41,352 nucleotides of DNA from Mycolicibacter acidiphilus (GCF_018455725.1 NZ_JAHCLR010000032.1:1-41352), one strand, 5' to 3'. Counted from the stretch's first letter, positions 10,313 through 18,227 are shown. Translations and numbers: made by a program. Notes: generated by a model not told the origin, from the sequence alone.

Positions 10313-10480
10313 TCAGACTTCCACCGTCTCGAAATCCGGCTTCTCCCGCACCGCGCAGTCCGGGCAGCACCAGTCGTCGGACACCTCGCGCCAGACGGTG
10401 CCGGCCGGGAATCCCTCGCGGGGTTCACCGGCGGCCTCGTCGTAGACGTACTCGCAGCCCGGGCAGCGGTAGCGCGCCAT
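10313..10480 (-). CDS. rubA: Rubredoxin
   Basis: A 55-residue iron-only electron carrier that delivers electrons to AlkB. Two CxxC-type iron ligand pairs are visible: CPGCEYVYDE near the N-terminus and CCPDCAVREKPDFE near the C-terminus. Its ATG overlaps the alkB TAA (TAATG), which implies translational coupling. M. tuberculosis has two rubredoxin genes (rubA, rubB) in this operon; only one is present here. Its Trp-Cys-Cys-Pro segment is of the alkane-rubredoxin type. Confidence 0.95.
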   Translation of the reverse strand: MARYRCPGCEYVYDEAAGEPREGFPAGTVWREVSDDWCCPDCAVREKPDFETVEV

Positions 10481-11703
10481 TACGCCGCCGTCTGCTCGGC
10501 CACCGCGGCCGGCGCCCCGTAACGGGCCAGGATCGCGGCCCGGCGGCGCGGGACGATGTTGGCCCGGGTGACGTCGCCGTCGTAGTGCGCCAGCACCCGG
10601 TGGTCCATCACCTTCCGCCACAGCGGCGGGAAGTAGGTCAGCCCGATCAGCGAGGCGTAGCCGCTGGGCAGGTTCGGCGCCTCTTCCATGCTGCGCAGCG
10701 TCTGGTAGCGCCGGGTCGGGTTGGCGTGGTGGTCGCTGTGCCGCTGCAGGTGGTAAAGGAACAGGTTGGTGACCAGGTGGTCGGAGTTCCAGCTGTGCTC
10801 GGGGGTGCAGCGCTCGTAGCGGCCGTTGGCCTTGGTCTTGCGCAGCAGGCCGTAGTGCTCGATGTAGTTGACCGACTCCAGCAGCGAGAAGCCGTAGACG
10901 GCCTGGATGACGACGAACGGGATCAGCGCCGGGCCGAACACCGCGAGCAGCACACCCCACAGCACCACCGACATCCCCCAGGCGTTGAGCACGTCGTTCG
11001 ACAGGCGCCACGACTTCTTGCCGAGTCGGTCCAGCCGCGCCGCCTCCAACTGCCAGGCCGAGCGCAGGCTGCCGAGCACCGTGCGCGGCAGGAACTCCCA
11101 GAACGTCTCGCCGAACTTGCTGGACGCCGGGTCTTCCGGGGTGGCCACCCGCACGTGATGGCCGCGGTTGTGCTCGACGTAGAAGTGCCCGTAGCAGCTC
11201 TGCGCCAGGGTGATCTTCGACAGCCAGCGCTCAAGCCCGTCCCGCTTGTGGCCGAGTTCGTGGGCGGTGTTGATGCCGACCCCGCCCAGCACGCCCACCG
11301 ACAGCGCCAGCCCGATCTTCGCCGGCCAGCTGAGCGACCCCTCGACGCCCAGCCAGCCCAGATCGGTCGCGGTGAACAGGTAGCAGCCGAGCACGACGCT
11401 GGCGTACTGGCACGGGATGTAGGCGTAGGTGCAGTAGCGGTAGTACCGGTCGTTCTCCAGTGCGGCCATCACCTCGTCCGGCGGGTTCTGCCCATCCGGG
11501 CCGAACTTCAGGTCCAGCACCGGCAGCAGGGCGTAGACCAGGATCGGCCCGATCCAGAACGGCACCTGGGCGGCGACGTGCCAGCCGAGGTGGTTGAGCC
11601 CCCAGATGATCGGCAGCACGGTGAACAGCAGCGTCGGGGCGATCAGGCCCATCAGCCACAGGTAGCGCTTCTTGTCCCGCCACACCGGTTCCGTCGTCGT
11701 CAC
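10480..11703 (-). CDS. alkB: Alkane 1-monooxygenase AlkB
   Basis: A 407-residue integral membrane non-haem di-iron hydroxylase that oxidises the terminal carbon of medium/long n-alkanes, with electrons from rubredoxin. All His-box motifs are present: HELGHK, EHNRGHH, the alkane-hydroxylase signature NYIEHYGL, and LQRHSDHHA. Several hydrophobic helices lie before the first His box. I place the start at the GTG at 11703 because AGGAGG lies 8 nt upstream; the frame stays open to a TTG at 11727. The gene leads the alkB-rubA-tetR transcription unit, and an inverted repeat overlapping the likely -10 sits about 40 nt upstream. Confidence 0.96.
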   Translation of the reverse strand: MTTTEPVWRDKKRYLWLMGLIAPTLLFTVLPIIWGLNHLGWHVAAQVPFWIGPILVYALLPVLDLKFGPDGQNPPDEVMAALENDRYYRYCTYAYIPCQYASVVLGCYLFTATDLGWLGVEGSLSWPAKIGLALSVGVLGGVGINTAHELGHKRDGLERWLSKITLAQSCYGHFYVEHNRGHHVRVATPEDPASSKFGETFWEFLPRTVLGSLRSAWQLEAARLDRLGKKSWRLSNDVLNAWGMSVVLWGVLLAVFGPALIPFVVIQAVYGFSLLESVNYIEHYGLLRKTKANGRYERCTPEHSWNSDHLVTNLFLYHLQRHSDHHANPTRRYQTLRSMEEAPNLPSGYASLIGLTYFPPLWRKVMDHRVLAHYDGDVTRANIVPRRRAAILARYGAPAAVAEQTAA

Positions 11704-11736
11704 TGCCCCAACCTCCTGTGAGTTCAACCACGTTCG

Positions 11737-11750
11737 GTAATGGACATTAC
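11737..11750. promoter_or_regulatory. Probable TetR operator overlapping the alkB -10
   Basis: GTAATG-GA-CATTAC is a perfect 6-bp inverted repeat. On the - strand it includes TAATGT, a TAnnnT -10-like hexamer pointing at alkB. A second overlapping repeat, GACA-N5-TGTC, lies alongside. Position and symmetry fit the operator of the adjacent TetR regulator. Confidence 0.5.
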
Positions 11751-11836
11751 GTGTCAGATCGTCGCCTGTCTAGACATTGAATGATGTTTTGTAAACGGAT
11801 GTCGGGCGTGACGGGACGCGATGTGACGTTGATCGT

Positions 11837-11889
11837 GCGTTGAGGGCGGTGATCGCCGACTTTTTTCACCCGGGACGCACACTCAACGC
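11837..11889. repeat. Inverted repeat in the alkB-Cas7-like gene gap
   Basis: GCGTTGAG at 11837-11844 and CTCAACGC at 11882-11889 form an 8-bp inverted repeat. Inside it, on the + strand, a GGCG-N5-CGCC hairpin is followed by GACTTTTTT (T-run at 11861). The T-run fits a + strand terminator, yet no + strand gene precedes it. It lies directly downstream of the Cas7-like gene (- strand) and upstream of alkB. Confidence 0.45.
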
Positions 11890-11904
11890 CCGGGGCGGAA
11901 GGGG

Positions 11905-12990
11905 TCAGCGCGCGGCGCTGCGCCGGGCTTCGATGAAGTGCGGCAGCCGGAAGCGGCGCGGCTCGGACACCAGCGGTTTCTCGACCTCGGCCGCTCCGCC
12001 GTTCTGCGCAGCCGCGTAGGCCGCGGAGTTGCCGGTGACGGTCAGGACCTGTCCCCGCCAGTCGATGTCGGCCTCGCGGTAGGCGTCGGTCAGCGCCTGC
12101 TCCAGCAGGTCGTCGGCGTCGCCGATCGACAGTGCGGTCAGGTCGATGAACTCGCCGTCGCGGGCGTCGAGTTTCAGCTTCGTCGGCGCGGCCTCGACCA
12201 GGTCGCAGCCGGCCCGCAGGCTCAGTTCGGCGTTGGCGCGCACCAGCCCGGCCAGCGCGTAGGCGGCCAGCAGCGCACGGCAGGCGTCGTCGCCGGCCGG
12301 TCCGCAGTCGAACCGCAGTTGGCGCAGCGCGGCGAAGCTCAGCACCTGGGTGCGGATGATCCGGCTGCAGCACACACCCGTGTCGGCGGCCGACCGGGCG
12401 TCGGTCGGCGCGCCGTCGATCAGCACGCCGATGATCTCACCGGACAGCGCGCCGCGGAAGCGCTGCTGGGCGGTAGCCCGCGCCGGGTCGACTGAACCGA
12501 ACACCAGGCTGCCGGGGCTGAGTTGCAGCAGTGCTCGGGCGTTGTCCGGGGTGCTCTCGCGGGCCGCCCGGTACGCCGGGTGGGCGATCGCCGGCTTGCC
12601 GTCGATGGCACCGGTCAGGAAGTGGCCGTCGAAGATGCGCTGCGGCAGCTCCAGGTCGGCGTAGACCAACCGCCCGCCGTCGTAGGACACCTGCACGCGC
12701 GGCGCCCGGCCCAGCACCGGGTGCTGGTCACGCACGGCCTGCAGGATCGCGGCCTCGACACGCTGCAACTGGCCGGGGTTGTCGTCGACGATCACCGTCG
12801 CCGCCGCCTCGCCGTCGATCAGGCGCGTCTCGTAGCCGAACGCGGTGGCGCCGCGGTGCCCGGGCCGCGGGGCGGGTGCGATCGCGGCATGCGACCCGCC
12901 GGCCGCCGCCAGTTCGGTGGCGACGGTCAGTGTGTTGGCGCCGCCGGTCTCGCAGGCGGCGGCGAGCTCCCGGTAGGAAAGTTTGGACAA
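11905..12990 (-). CDS. Orphan Cas7-like protein (type I-U Csb1/GSU0053 family resemblance)
   Basis: A 361-residue protein. Segments in order match my recollection of the Csb1/Cas7u RAMP family: TVIVDDNPGQLQRVEAAIL (65-83, like LLVESAQSMANRLE), ELPQRIFDGHFLTG (114-127, like SILEAHRLxSPYI), LLQLSPGSLVFGSVD (154-168, like DPNSLLHGVF), RFRGALSGEIIGVLIDG (177-193, like RLPRALSAFIEA), then VLSFAALRQLRFD and LRAGCDLVEA (217-266, like ITAYFNLDLA and LRTACDLE). In CRISPR systems this subunit coats crRNA in Cascade. No cas5, cas8, cas3, adaptation gene or repeat array is near. The start is a TTG at 12990 with AAGGG 8 nt upstream (a TTG at 12999 overlaps the CDF stop); longer frames are antisense to the CDF gene. 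It replaces the M. tuberculosis amino-acid transporter position. A non-CRISPR role is possible. Confidence 0.6.
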   Translation of the reverse strand: MSKLSYRELAAACETGGANTLTVATELAAAGGSHAAIAPAPRPGHRGATAFGYETRLIDGEAAATVIVDDNPGQLQRVEAAILQAVRDQHPVLGRAPRVQVSYDGGRLVYADLELPQRIFDGHFLTGAIDGKPAIAHPAYRAARESTPDNARALLQLSPGSLVFGSVDPARATAQQRFRGALSGEIIGVLIDGAPTDARSAADTGVCCSRIIRTQVLSFAALRQLRFDCGPAGDDACRALLAAYALAGLVRANAELSLRAGCDLVEAAPTKLKLDARDGEFIDLTALSIGDADDLLEQALTDAYREADIDWRGQVLTVTGNSAAYAAAQNGGAAEVEKPLVSEPRRFRLPHFIEARRSAAR

Positions 12991-12995
12991 AGCGA

Positions 12996-13937
12996 TCAAC
13001 CCTTCTGCTCCGACGAGTCTGTCACAGCCGCCCGCATCACATCCGGCTCGAGATAGCTGACCCGCACCGCGGGCACCGCGGCCCGCACATTGGCCTTGGC
13101 GGCCTCGATGGCGGCGGTCACCGCGGTCAGGTCGGTCTGCGGGGCGAACCCGACCTTGGCGACGACGAGCAGTTCGTCGGGCCCCAGGTACTGGGTGCGC
13201 AGTTCCGACACCCCGGTGATGTCCTCGGCCCGGGTCAACGCCGCCCGGATGGCCCGGTCCTCGGCGGCGGTGGCGCCCTCCCCGATCAGCAGGCTCTGCA
13301 TCTCGATCATCAGGAACACCGCGACGACGCCCAGCAGCACCCCGATCCCGAGGGTGCCGACGCCGTCCCACACCGGGTTGTCGGTGAGCACGGCCAAACC
13401 GACCCCCAGCAGGGCGAGCAGCAGACCGACCAGCGCGGCGCTGTCCTCAAGCAGCACCACCGGCAGTTCCGGGTTGCGGGAGTTGCGGATGAACCGCCAC
13501 CAGCTGCCCTCGGTCTTCAGCGGCCGTGACTCGCGCAGGGCGGTGCGGAAGCTGAAGGTCTCCAGCGCGACCGCCACCCCGAGGATCACGATCGCCACCA
13601 CCGGGGAGCTCAGCTCCGCCGGGTGTTTGACCTTGTGGTAGCCCTCGTACAGCGCGAACATCGACCCCAGGCTGAACAGCACCAGCGCCACCACGAAAGA
13701 CCAGAAGTAGCGGCTGCGGCCGTGCCCGAACGGGTGCAGTTCATCGGCGGCCTTGGTCGCCGCACGCTGACCGAACAGCAGCAGCGCCTGGTTGCAGGTG
13801 TCGACGACGGAGTGCGCGGCCTCGGCGAGCATCGCCGCGCTGCCGGTGATCGCCCAGCCGACGAACTTCGCCGCGGCGATCCCGAAGTTGGCGGTCAGCG
13901 CCGCGACGATCGCCCGGGTGCTACCCGCTGCCGACAC
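12996..13937 (-). CDS. Cation diffusion facilitator transporter
   Basis: A 313-residue membrane antiporter-type protein, likely exporting a divalent metal by proton exchange. About six transmembrane helices precede a C-terminal cytosolic domain (~215-300). The TM2 metal-site segment is EAAHSVVDTCNQ and the TM5 equivalent is LLEDSAALVG, where Glu stands in the place usually held by His (HxxxD), as I recall for the ZnT9-like branch. A HPFGHGRSRYFW motif lies between TM2 and TM3. The GTG start at 13937 directly follows the manA TGA, and its stop abuts or overlaps the Cas7-like start, so manA, this gene and the Cas7-like gene may share a transcript. Metal specificity cannot be read from the sequence. 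Confidence 0.85.
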   Translation of the reverse strand: MSAAGSTRAIVAALTANFGIAAAKFVGWAITGSAAMLAEAAHSVVDTCNQALLLFGQRAATKAADELHPFGHGRSRYFWSFVVALVLFSLGSMFALYEGYHKVKHPAELSSPVVAIVILGVAVALETFSFRTALRESRPLKTEGSWWRFIRNSRNPELPVVLLEDSAALVGLLLALLGVGLAVLTDNPVWDGVGTLGIGVLLGVVAVFLMIEMQSLLIGEGATAAEDRAIRAALTRAEDITGVSELRTQYLGPDELLVVAKVGFAPQTDLTAVTAAIEAAKANVRAAVPAVRVSYLEPDVMRAAVTDSSEQKG

Positions 13938-15164
13938 TCACAGACCGATCGTCGCGCGGAACAGGGTGGCCCGCCGTTCGGCGGTCAGCCGGATCGGGCC
14001 GTCGTCGCTGGGCACCCAGGCGGCGGCGCCGCGGTTCAGCGTCAGCGTGGACGACTTGGCGTGCACGGTCACCGAGCCCTCGGTGGCCAGCAGCAGCTGC
14101 GGGCCGTCATGGTGGGCCGGCGCGTCCACCTCGTGGCCGAGGTAGGCGCCGTCCAGGGTCAGCCGCGACACCGCGAATTCGTCGGCGGCGGTCCGATAGC
14201 TCAGCTCCGGCCCGTCGACGCGGGTGGCCGGGCGCAGCGCCGCCTCGGTGGTGGGGGTGAAGTCCAGCACCCGCAGCAGCTCCGGGACGTCGACGTGCTT
14301 GGGGGTCAGCCCGCCGCGCAGCACGTTGTCGGAGTTCGCCATCACCTCCAGCCCGACGCCGTGCAGGTAGGTGTGCAGGTTGCCGGCCGGCAGGAAGATC
14401 GCCTCGCCGGGCGCCAGGCTGACCCGGTTGAGCAGCAGCGCGGCCAGCACCCCGGCATCCCCCGGGTAGCGCTCCCCGAGCTCCAGGACGGTCTTGGCCT
14501 CGGCGGCGAACTCGGCACCACCGGCGTTGAGGTAGTGGATGGCGCCGTCGAGCACGGCCGGCACCAGGATGTCGAGGTCCGGCTGCGGCGCGGTGATCCA
14601 GGTGGTGAACAGCGCCCGCAGCCCGTCGGCGTCGGATTGGTCGCCCAGCAGGTCGATGAACGGGTCCAGGTCGGAGACCGCGAGCGCCCGCAGCAGGTCG
14701 GCGCTGCGGGCCGCCGGCCGGAACCCGGCCAGCGCCTCGAAGGGCTGCAGCGCCACCAGCAACTCCGGCTTGTGGCTGGTGTCGCGGTAGTTGCGGATCG
14801 GCGACGACACCGGAACCCCGGCCCGCTCCTCGCTGCGGTAGCCCTCCAGCGCCTGCGCGGCACTCGGGTGGGCCTGCAGTGACAGCGGCTCGTCGGCGGC
14901 GAGCACCTTGACCAGGAACGGCAGCGTGTCACCGAAGCGCGCGCAGGCCGCCGAGCCCAGTTGCCCCTGCGGGTCGGCGGTCAGGCTGTCCAGCAGCGAG
15001 ACCTCGCCGGTCGGGGTCTCCAGGAACGCGGGGTCGCCGGGGTGCGCCCCCAGCCACAGTTCGGCTTCGGGATGCGCGGTCGGCACCGGCCGCCCGGTGA
15101 ATTCGGCGATAGCGGTCCGCGACCCCCAGGCGTAGGTCCGTATCGCGCCGCGTAGTAGTTCCAC
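13938..15164 (-). CDS. manA: Mannose-6-phosphate isomerase, class I
   Basis: A 408-residue cupin-type zinc enzyme that interconverts fructose-6-phosphate and mannose-6-phosphate, the entry to GDP-mannose for phosphatidylinositol mannosides, lipomannan and mannosylated glycoproteins. The family blocks YAWGS, HPEAELWLGAHP (metal-binding Glu), PLSLQAHPS (Gln and His ligands) and a later LHTYLHGVGLEVMANSDNVLRGGLTPKHVDVPEL are clear. The length equals M. tuberculosis ManA. The start is the GTG at 15164. It follows the SIS-domain gene by 9 nt in the manB-SIS-manA cluster. Confidence 0.96.
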   Translation of the reverse strand: MELLRGAIRTYAWGSRTAIAEFTGRPVPTAHPEAELWLGAHPGDPAFLETPTGEVSLLDSLTADPQGQLGSAACARFGDTLPFLVKVLAADEPLSLQAHPSAAQALEGYRSEERAGVPVSSPIRNYRDTSHKPELLVALQPFEALAGFRPAARSADLLRALAVSDLDPFIDLLGDQSDADGLRALFTTWITAPQPDLDILVPAVLDGAIHYLNAGGAEFAAEAKTVLELGERYPGDAGVLAALLLNRVSLAPGEAIFLPAGNLHTYLHGVGLEVMANSDNVLRGGLTPKHVDVPELLRVLDFTPTTEAALRPATRVDGPELSYRTAADEFAVSRLTLDGAYLGHEVDAPAHHDGPQLLLATEGSVTVHAKSSTLTLNRGAAAWVPSDDGPIRLTAERRATLFRATIGL

Positions 15165-15173
15165 GTCTTCTCG

Positions 15174-16265
15174 TTATCCCCGCAAAAGTCGCACGTAGGC
15201 GGCGGTCATCTCCAGTCGGACCGCCAACACCGCCAGCTGTTGCTCCACCGGGCCCGGCCCGGCCGGCGCATCCGGCGCCCCCGGCACATCCCCCGCACCG
15301 ACCAGGTCGACACCGTCGAGGCCACCGATTCGGGCCGCCACCACCGTACGCTCTGCGGCCAGTGTCAGCGCCAGCACCCACCAGCGCTCACCGGCCGGCC
15401 CGTCGATCTGTTCGTCGTGAAAAATATCGGCGGCGTCCCGACCGGCCGCGGCCCGGGACCGCAGCGCCGCCACCGCGTCCGCCAGGCCGGCCGCCGCCGC
15501 CGGTGTCTGACCGATGCGCAGCAGCGCCGCCGAACCGTGCCGGGCCAGCGCCAGAGTCGCCGCGCAGTCCCCGACCAGGGCGACGCCGCGGCCGCGAATC
15601 CGGTCGGCCAGGGCTTTCGCCGGGTTGGTGAGCAGGTCACGCCCGGCGCTGTTGCGCAGTGTCTCGGCGTCGAGTTCGTCGGCCAGGGTCGCCAGGTCGG
15701 TGCGCGCGGTCAGCACGTCGACCGCCGCCAGCACCGCCAGCCCGGCCGCCAGGTAGCGGGTCAGCCCGAATTCCTCGGGGACGCCCAGCCGCGGCGCCAG
15801 CACCGCGGCCCGGCCGGCCGTCGCATCCCGCAGTGGTCCCTCGTAGGGGGCGGCCACCACCACCCGGGCGCCGCGGCGCACCCCGGCGGCGGCCGCGGCG
15901 ACCAGCGCCGGATCCCCCGGGTCGTCGCCGGCGACCACCAGCACGTCCAGCGCCCCGATCCACGGCGGCACCTCGGCGGTGAGCACCAGCGGTTCGGCGA
16001 TCACGTCCCCGAGCGCGGCGGCCAGCAGGGTGCCGGCGGTGGCGGCGGTGCCGCGGCCGGCCAACCAGATCACCGAGCGCGGCCGGCCGTCACCCCGCAC
16101 CGGCTCCAGCGCGCCTTCGGCGACCGCCGCCGCCACCGCCCGCACCTGCGCCCCGGCCATCGATGCCGCCCGCAGCACCCCGTCGCGGTCGGCGGCCAGC
16201 AGCGCGTCGGCGTCGTCGAGGTCGACGGCCTGGTCGGAGAACGAGCCCGAGAAGGAGGCGCTCAC
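15174..16265 (-). CDS. SIS-domain-like protein of the mannose cluster (Rv3256c/TobH type)
   Basis: A 363-residue Ala-rich protein with no signal peptide. The layout (SVIWLAGRGTAATAGTLLAAALG near residue 65, LDVLVVAGDDPGDPALVAAAAAGVRRGARVVVAAP near 108-140) is that of a sugar-isomerase (SIS) fold, related to the bifunctional phosphoglucose/phosphomannose isomerase group. Mycobacterial orthologs sit between manA and manB and are annotated as conserved hypothetical or TobH-like. The usual catalytic Glu/His of active isomerases cannot be assigned with confidence. The GTG start at 16265 overlaps the manB TGA (GTGA). A role in sugar-phosphate handling is inferred from context. Confidence 0.75.
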   Translation of the reverse strand: MSASFSGSFSDQAVDLDDADALLAADRDGVLRAASMAGAQVRAVAAAVAEGALEPVRGDGRPRSVIWLAGRGTAATAGTLLAAALGDVIAEPLVLTAEVPPWIGALDVLVVAGDDPGDPALVAAAAAGVRRGARVVVAAPYEGPLRDATAGRAAVLAPRLGVPEEFGLTRYLAAGLAVLAAVDVLTARTDLATLADELDAETLRNSAGRDLLTNPAKALADRIRGRGVALVGDCAATLALARHGSAALLRIGQTPAAAAGLADAVAALRSRAAAGRDAADIFHDEQIDGPAGERWWVLALTLAAERTVVAARIGGLDGVDLVGAGDVPGAPDAPAGPGPVEQQLAVLAVRLEMTAAYVRLLRG

Positions 16266-17656
16266 GGGCCCGGCTTGCTCGCGTCCGCCGCGTCGATCCC
16301 GGCGGCGACTCGGGCCACCACCGCGGCGACCCCGTCGGCGTCGGGCGCCTCGACGTTGAGCCGCAGCAGCGGCTCGGTGTTGGAACTGCGCAGGTTGAAC
16401 CAGCTGCCGTCGCCGAGGTCGACGGTCACCCCGTCGAGGTGGTCGACCGCGCGGACCCGCTCGCCGAACGACTCGATCACCGCCGCGGTGCAGCGCTTCG
16501 CGTCGGCGACGGTGTAGTTGATCTCACCGGACGCCGCGTAGCGCTGGTAGTCGGCGGTCAGCTCCGACAGCGGCCGGTCCTGCTCGCCGAGGGCGGCCAG
16601 CACGTGCAGCGCGGCCAGCATCCCCGAGTCCGCGCCCCAGAAGTCCCGGAAGTAGTAGTGCGCGGAGTGCTCCCCGCCGAAGATCGCGCCGGTCTCGGCC
16701 ATCAGCGCCTTGATGAAGGAGTGTCCGACCCGGGAGCGCACCGGGGTGCCGCCGCGCTCGGTCACCAGTTCCGGCACCGCGTGCGAGGTGATCAGGTTGT
16801 GGATGACCGTCGCGCCGGGTTCGCGCGCGAGTTCCCGATCGGCCACCAGCGCCGTCACCGCTGACGGGGAGACCGGCTCGCCGCGCTCGTCGACCACGAA
16901 GCAGCGGTCTGCGTCGCCGTCGAACGCCAGCCCGATGTCAGCACCGACCGCGACGACATGTTTCTGCAGGTCGACGAGGTTGGCCGGGTCGAGCGGGTTG
17001 GCCTCGTGGTTGGGGAAGTTCCCGTCCAGCTCGAAGTACAGCGGCAGCAGCGTGATCGCGCCGACCGAGCCCAGCACCGCGGGCGCGGTGTGCCCGGCCA
17101 TCCCGTTGCCGGCGTCGACGGCGACCCGCAGCGGGCGCGAGCCGGAGACGTCGACCAGCGAGTGCAGGAACGCCGCGTAGTCGGCGAGCACGTCACGCTC
17201 GGAGATCTGCCCCGTTCGCCCGCCGCCGGCCGGGACGCCCGCGATGACGTCCTCGCTGATCCGGCCGAGCCCGGTGTCGGCGCCGACCGGTTTGGCGCCG
17301 GCCCGGCACAGTTTGATGCCGTTGTAGGCGGCCGGGTTGTGGCTGGCGGTGAACATCGCGCCAGGGCAGTCGAGCAGGCCGGAGGCGAAGTACAGCTGGT
17401 CGGTCGACGCCAGCCCGATCCGGACCACGTCGAGACCCTGAGCGGTGACGCCGTCGGCGAACGCGGCCGCCAGCGGCGGCGAGCTGTCGCGCATGTCGTG
17501 TCCGATCACCACCCGGTCGGCGCCTTCGGCGGCCATCAGCCGGGCGAACGCGGCACCGACCTCGGCGACCAGGGATTCATCGATTTCAGAGCCGACCAGG
17601 CCGCGTACGTCGTACGCCTTGATCACACGGTGGACAGCCGCAGCGGGCCGAGACAT
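16262..17656 (-). CDS. manB: Phosphomannomutase/phosphoglucomutase
   Basis: A 464-residue alpha-D-phosphohexomutase converting mannose-6-phosphate to mannose-1-phosphate (ortholog of Rv3257c, 465 residues, also called pmmA). The phosphoserine loop is MFTASHNPAAYNGIKL (Ser in TASHNP), the metal-binding loop AFDGDADRCFVVDE, the sugar-specificity loop GGEHSAHYYFRDF, and the phosphate-binding loop RSSNTEPLLRLNVE. The start at MSRPAAAVHRVIKAYDVRGLVG is fixed by the family; the open frame upstream runs into the intergenic region and the DUF3499 gene. A TAGGCT -10-like hexamer lies about 54 nt upstream. Confidence 0.95.
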   Translation of the reverse strand: MSRPAAAVHRVIKAYDVRGLVGSEIDESLVAEVGAAFARLMAAEGADRVVIGHDMRDSSPPLAAAFADGVTAQGLDVVRIGLASTDQLYFASGLLDCPGAMFTASHNPAAYNGIKLCRAGAKPVGADTGLGRISEDVIAGVPAGGGRTGQISERDVLADYAAFLHSLVDVSGSRPLRVAVDAGNGMAGHTAPAVLGSVGAITLLPLYFELDGNFPNHEANPLDPANLVDLQKHVVAVGADIGLAFDGDADRCFVVDERGEPVSPSAVTALVADRELAREPGATVIHNLITSHAVPELVTERGGTPVRSRVGHSFIKALMAETGAIFGGEHSAHYYFRDFWGADSGMLAALHVLAALGEQDRPLSELTADYQRYAASGEINYTVADAKRCTAAVIESFGERVRAVDHLDGVTVDLGDGSWFNLRSSNTEPLLRLNVEAPDADGVAAVVARVAAGIDAADASKPGP

Positions 17657-17709
17657 GGACGGGCGCTCCTGACGACGGGGGATCACGATGGGGGGACTCT
17701 CGCCCGCCA

Positions 17710-17715
17710 AGCCTA
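17710..17715 (-). promoter_or_regulatory. Candidate -10 for manB
   Basis: TAGGCT on the - strand, matching the mycobacterial TAnnnT -10 consensus, 54 nt upstream of the manB ATG. No clear -35 is seen. Confidence 0.3.
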
Positions 17716-17730
17716 ACGCCGCGAAGTGGA

Positions 17731-18150
17731 TCAGTCCGACGGGTCGGGCAAGACCCGCAGGTGGCCGCGGCGCCGGCCGTTGCTCTTGGCGTGCGACGGC
17801 GCCAGCACCGCCGCGCTCGACTCGGCCGGACCGCTCCCGGCCGGGGCCGGCTGCGGATACCACCCGCTGGCGGGGGCGGCGCGGCCCGATTCACGTTCGC
17901 GGACCGCTTCGGCCAGCGCGATCAGGTCGTCGTCCTCCGGAGAGACCAGCGGGCCCGGGTGGCGCACCAGCTCCCAGCCGCGCGGGGCGGTGATCCGGCT
18001 CGCATGGTTGACGCACAGGTCCCAGGAATGCGGTTCGGCCGCGGTCGCCAGCGGACCGACCACCGCGGTGGAATCGGAGTAGACGAACGTCAGGGTCGCC
18101 ACCGCATAGTGCGGACACCCTGGCCGGCAGCAGCGGCGGGGAACGTTCAC
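17731..18150 (-). CDS. DUF3499-family zinc-ribbon-like protein
   Basis: A 139-residue protein conserved next to manB in mycobacteria (Rv3258c type). The N-terminus carries a Cys cluster, RRCCRPGCPHYAVATLTFVY, with SWDLCVNHASRITAPRGWELVRH further on; the Cys and His residues could bind zinc. The C-terminal ~60 residues are Pro/Ala-rich and basic, ending NGRRRGHLRVLPDPSD. I start at the GTG at 18150 (VNVPRRCC), which leaves the Cys motif at the N-terminus; an alternative start lies at 18195. It is divergent from the peptidase-like gene at 18240. Function unknown. Confidence 0.8.
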   Translation of the reverse strand: MNVPRRCCRPGCPHYAVATLTFVYSDSTAVVGPLATAAEPHSWDLCVNHASRITAPRGWELVRHPGPLVSPEDDDLIALAEAVRERESGRAAPASGWYPQPAPAGSGPAESSAAVLAPSHAKSNGRRRGHLRVLPDPSD

Positions 18151-18227
18151 GCTCGTGAGGCTATCGCGGCTGCCGGTCGGCACGGCGCCGGACACGCGCA
18201 GGCGCCCGGCACCCTATGCGCAACCGT

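Noticed and set aside
11728-13000. CRISPR array near the Cas7-like gene
   Set aside because: I looked for regularly spaced direct repeats in the gaps on both sides and elsewhere and found none; only isolated palindromes occur.
12990-13371. N-terminal extension of the Cas7-like frame
   Set aside because: The extension is antisense-type, overlaps the CDF gene on the same strand in another frame, and has no ribosome site, while the TTG at 12990 does.
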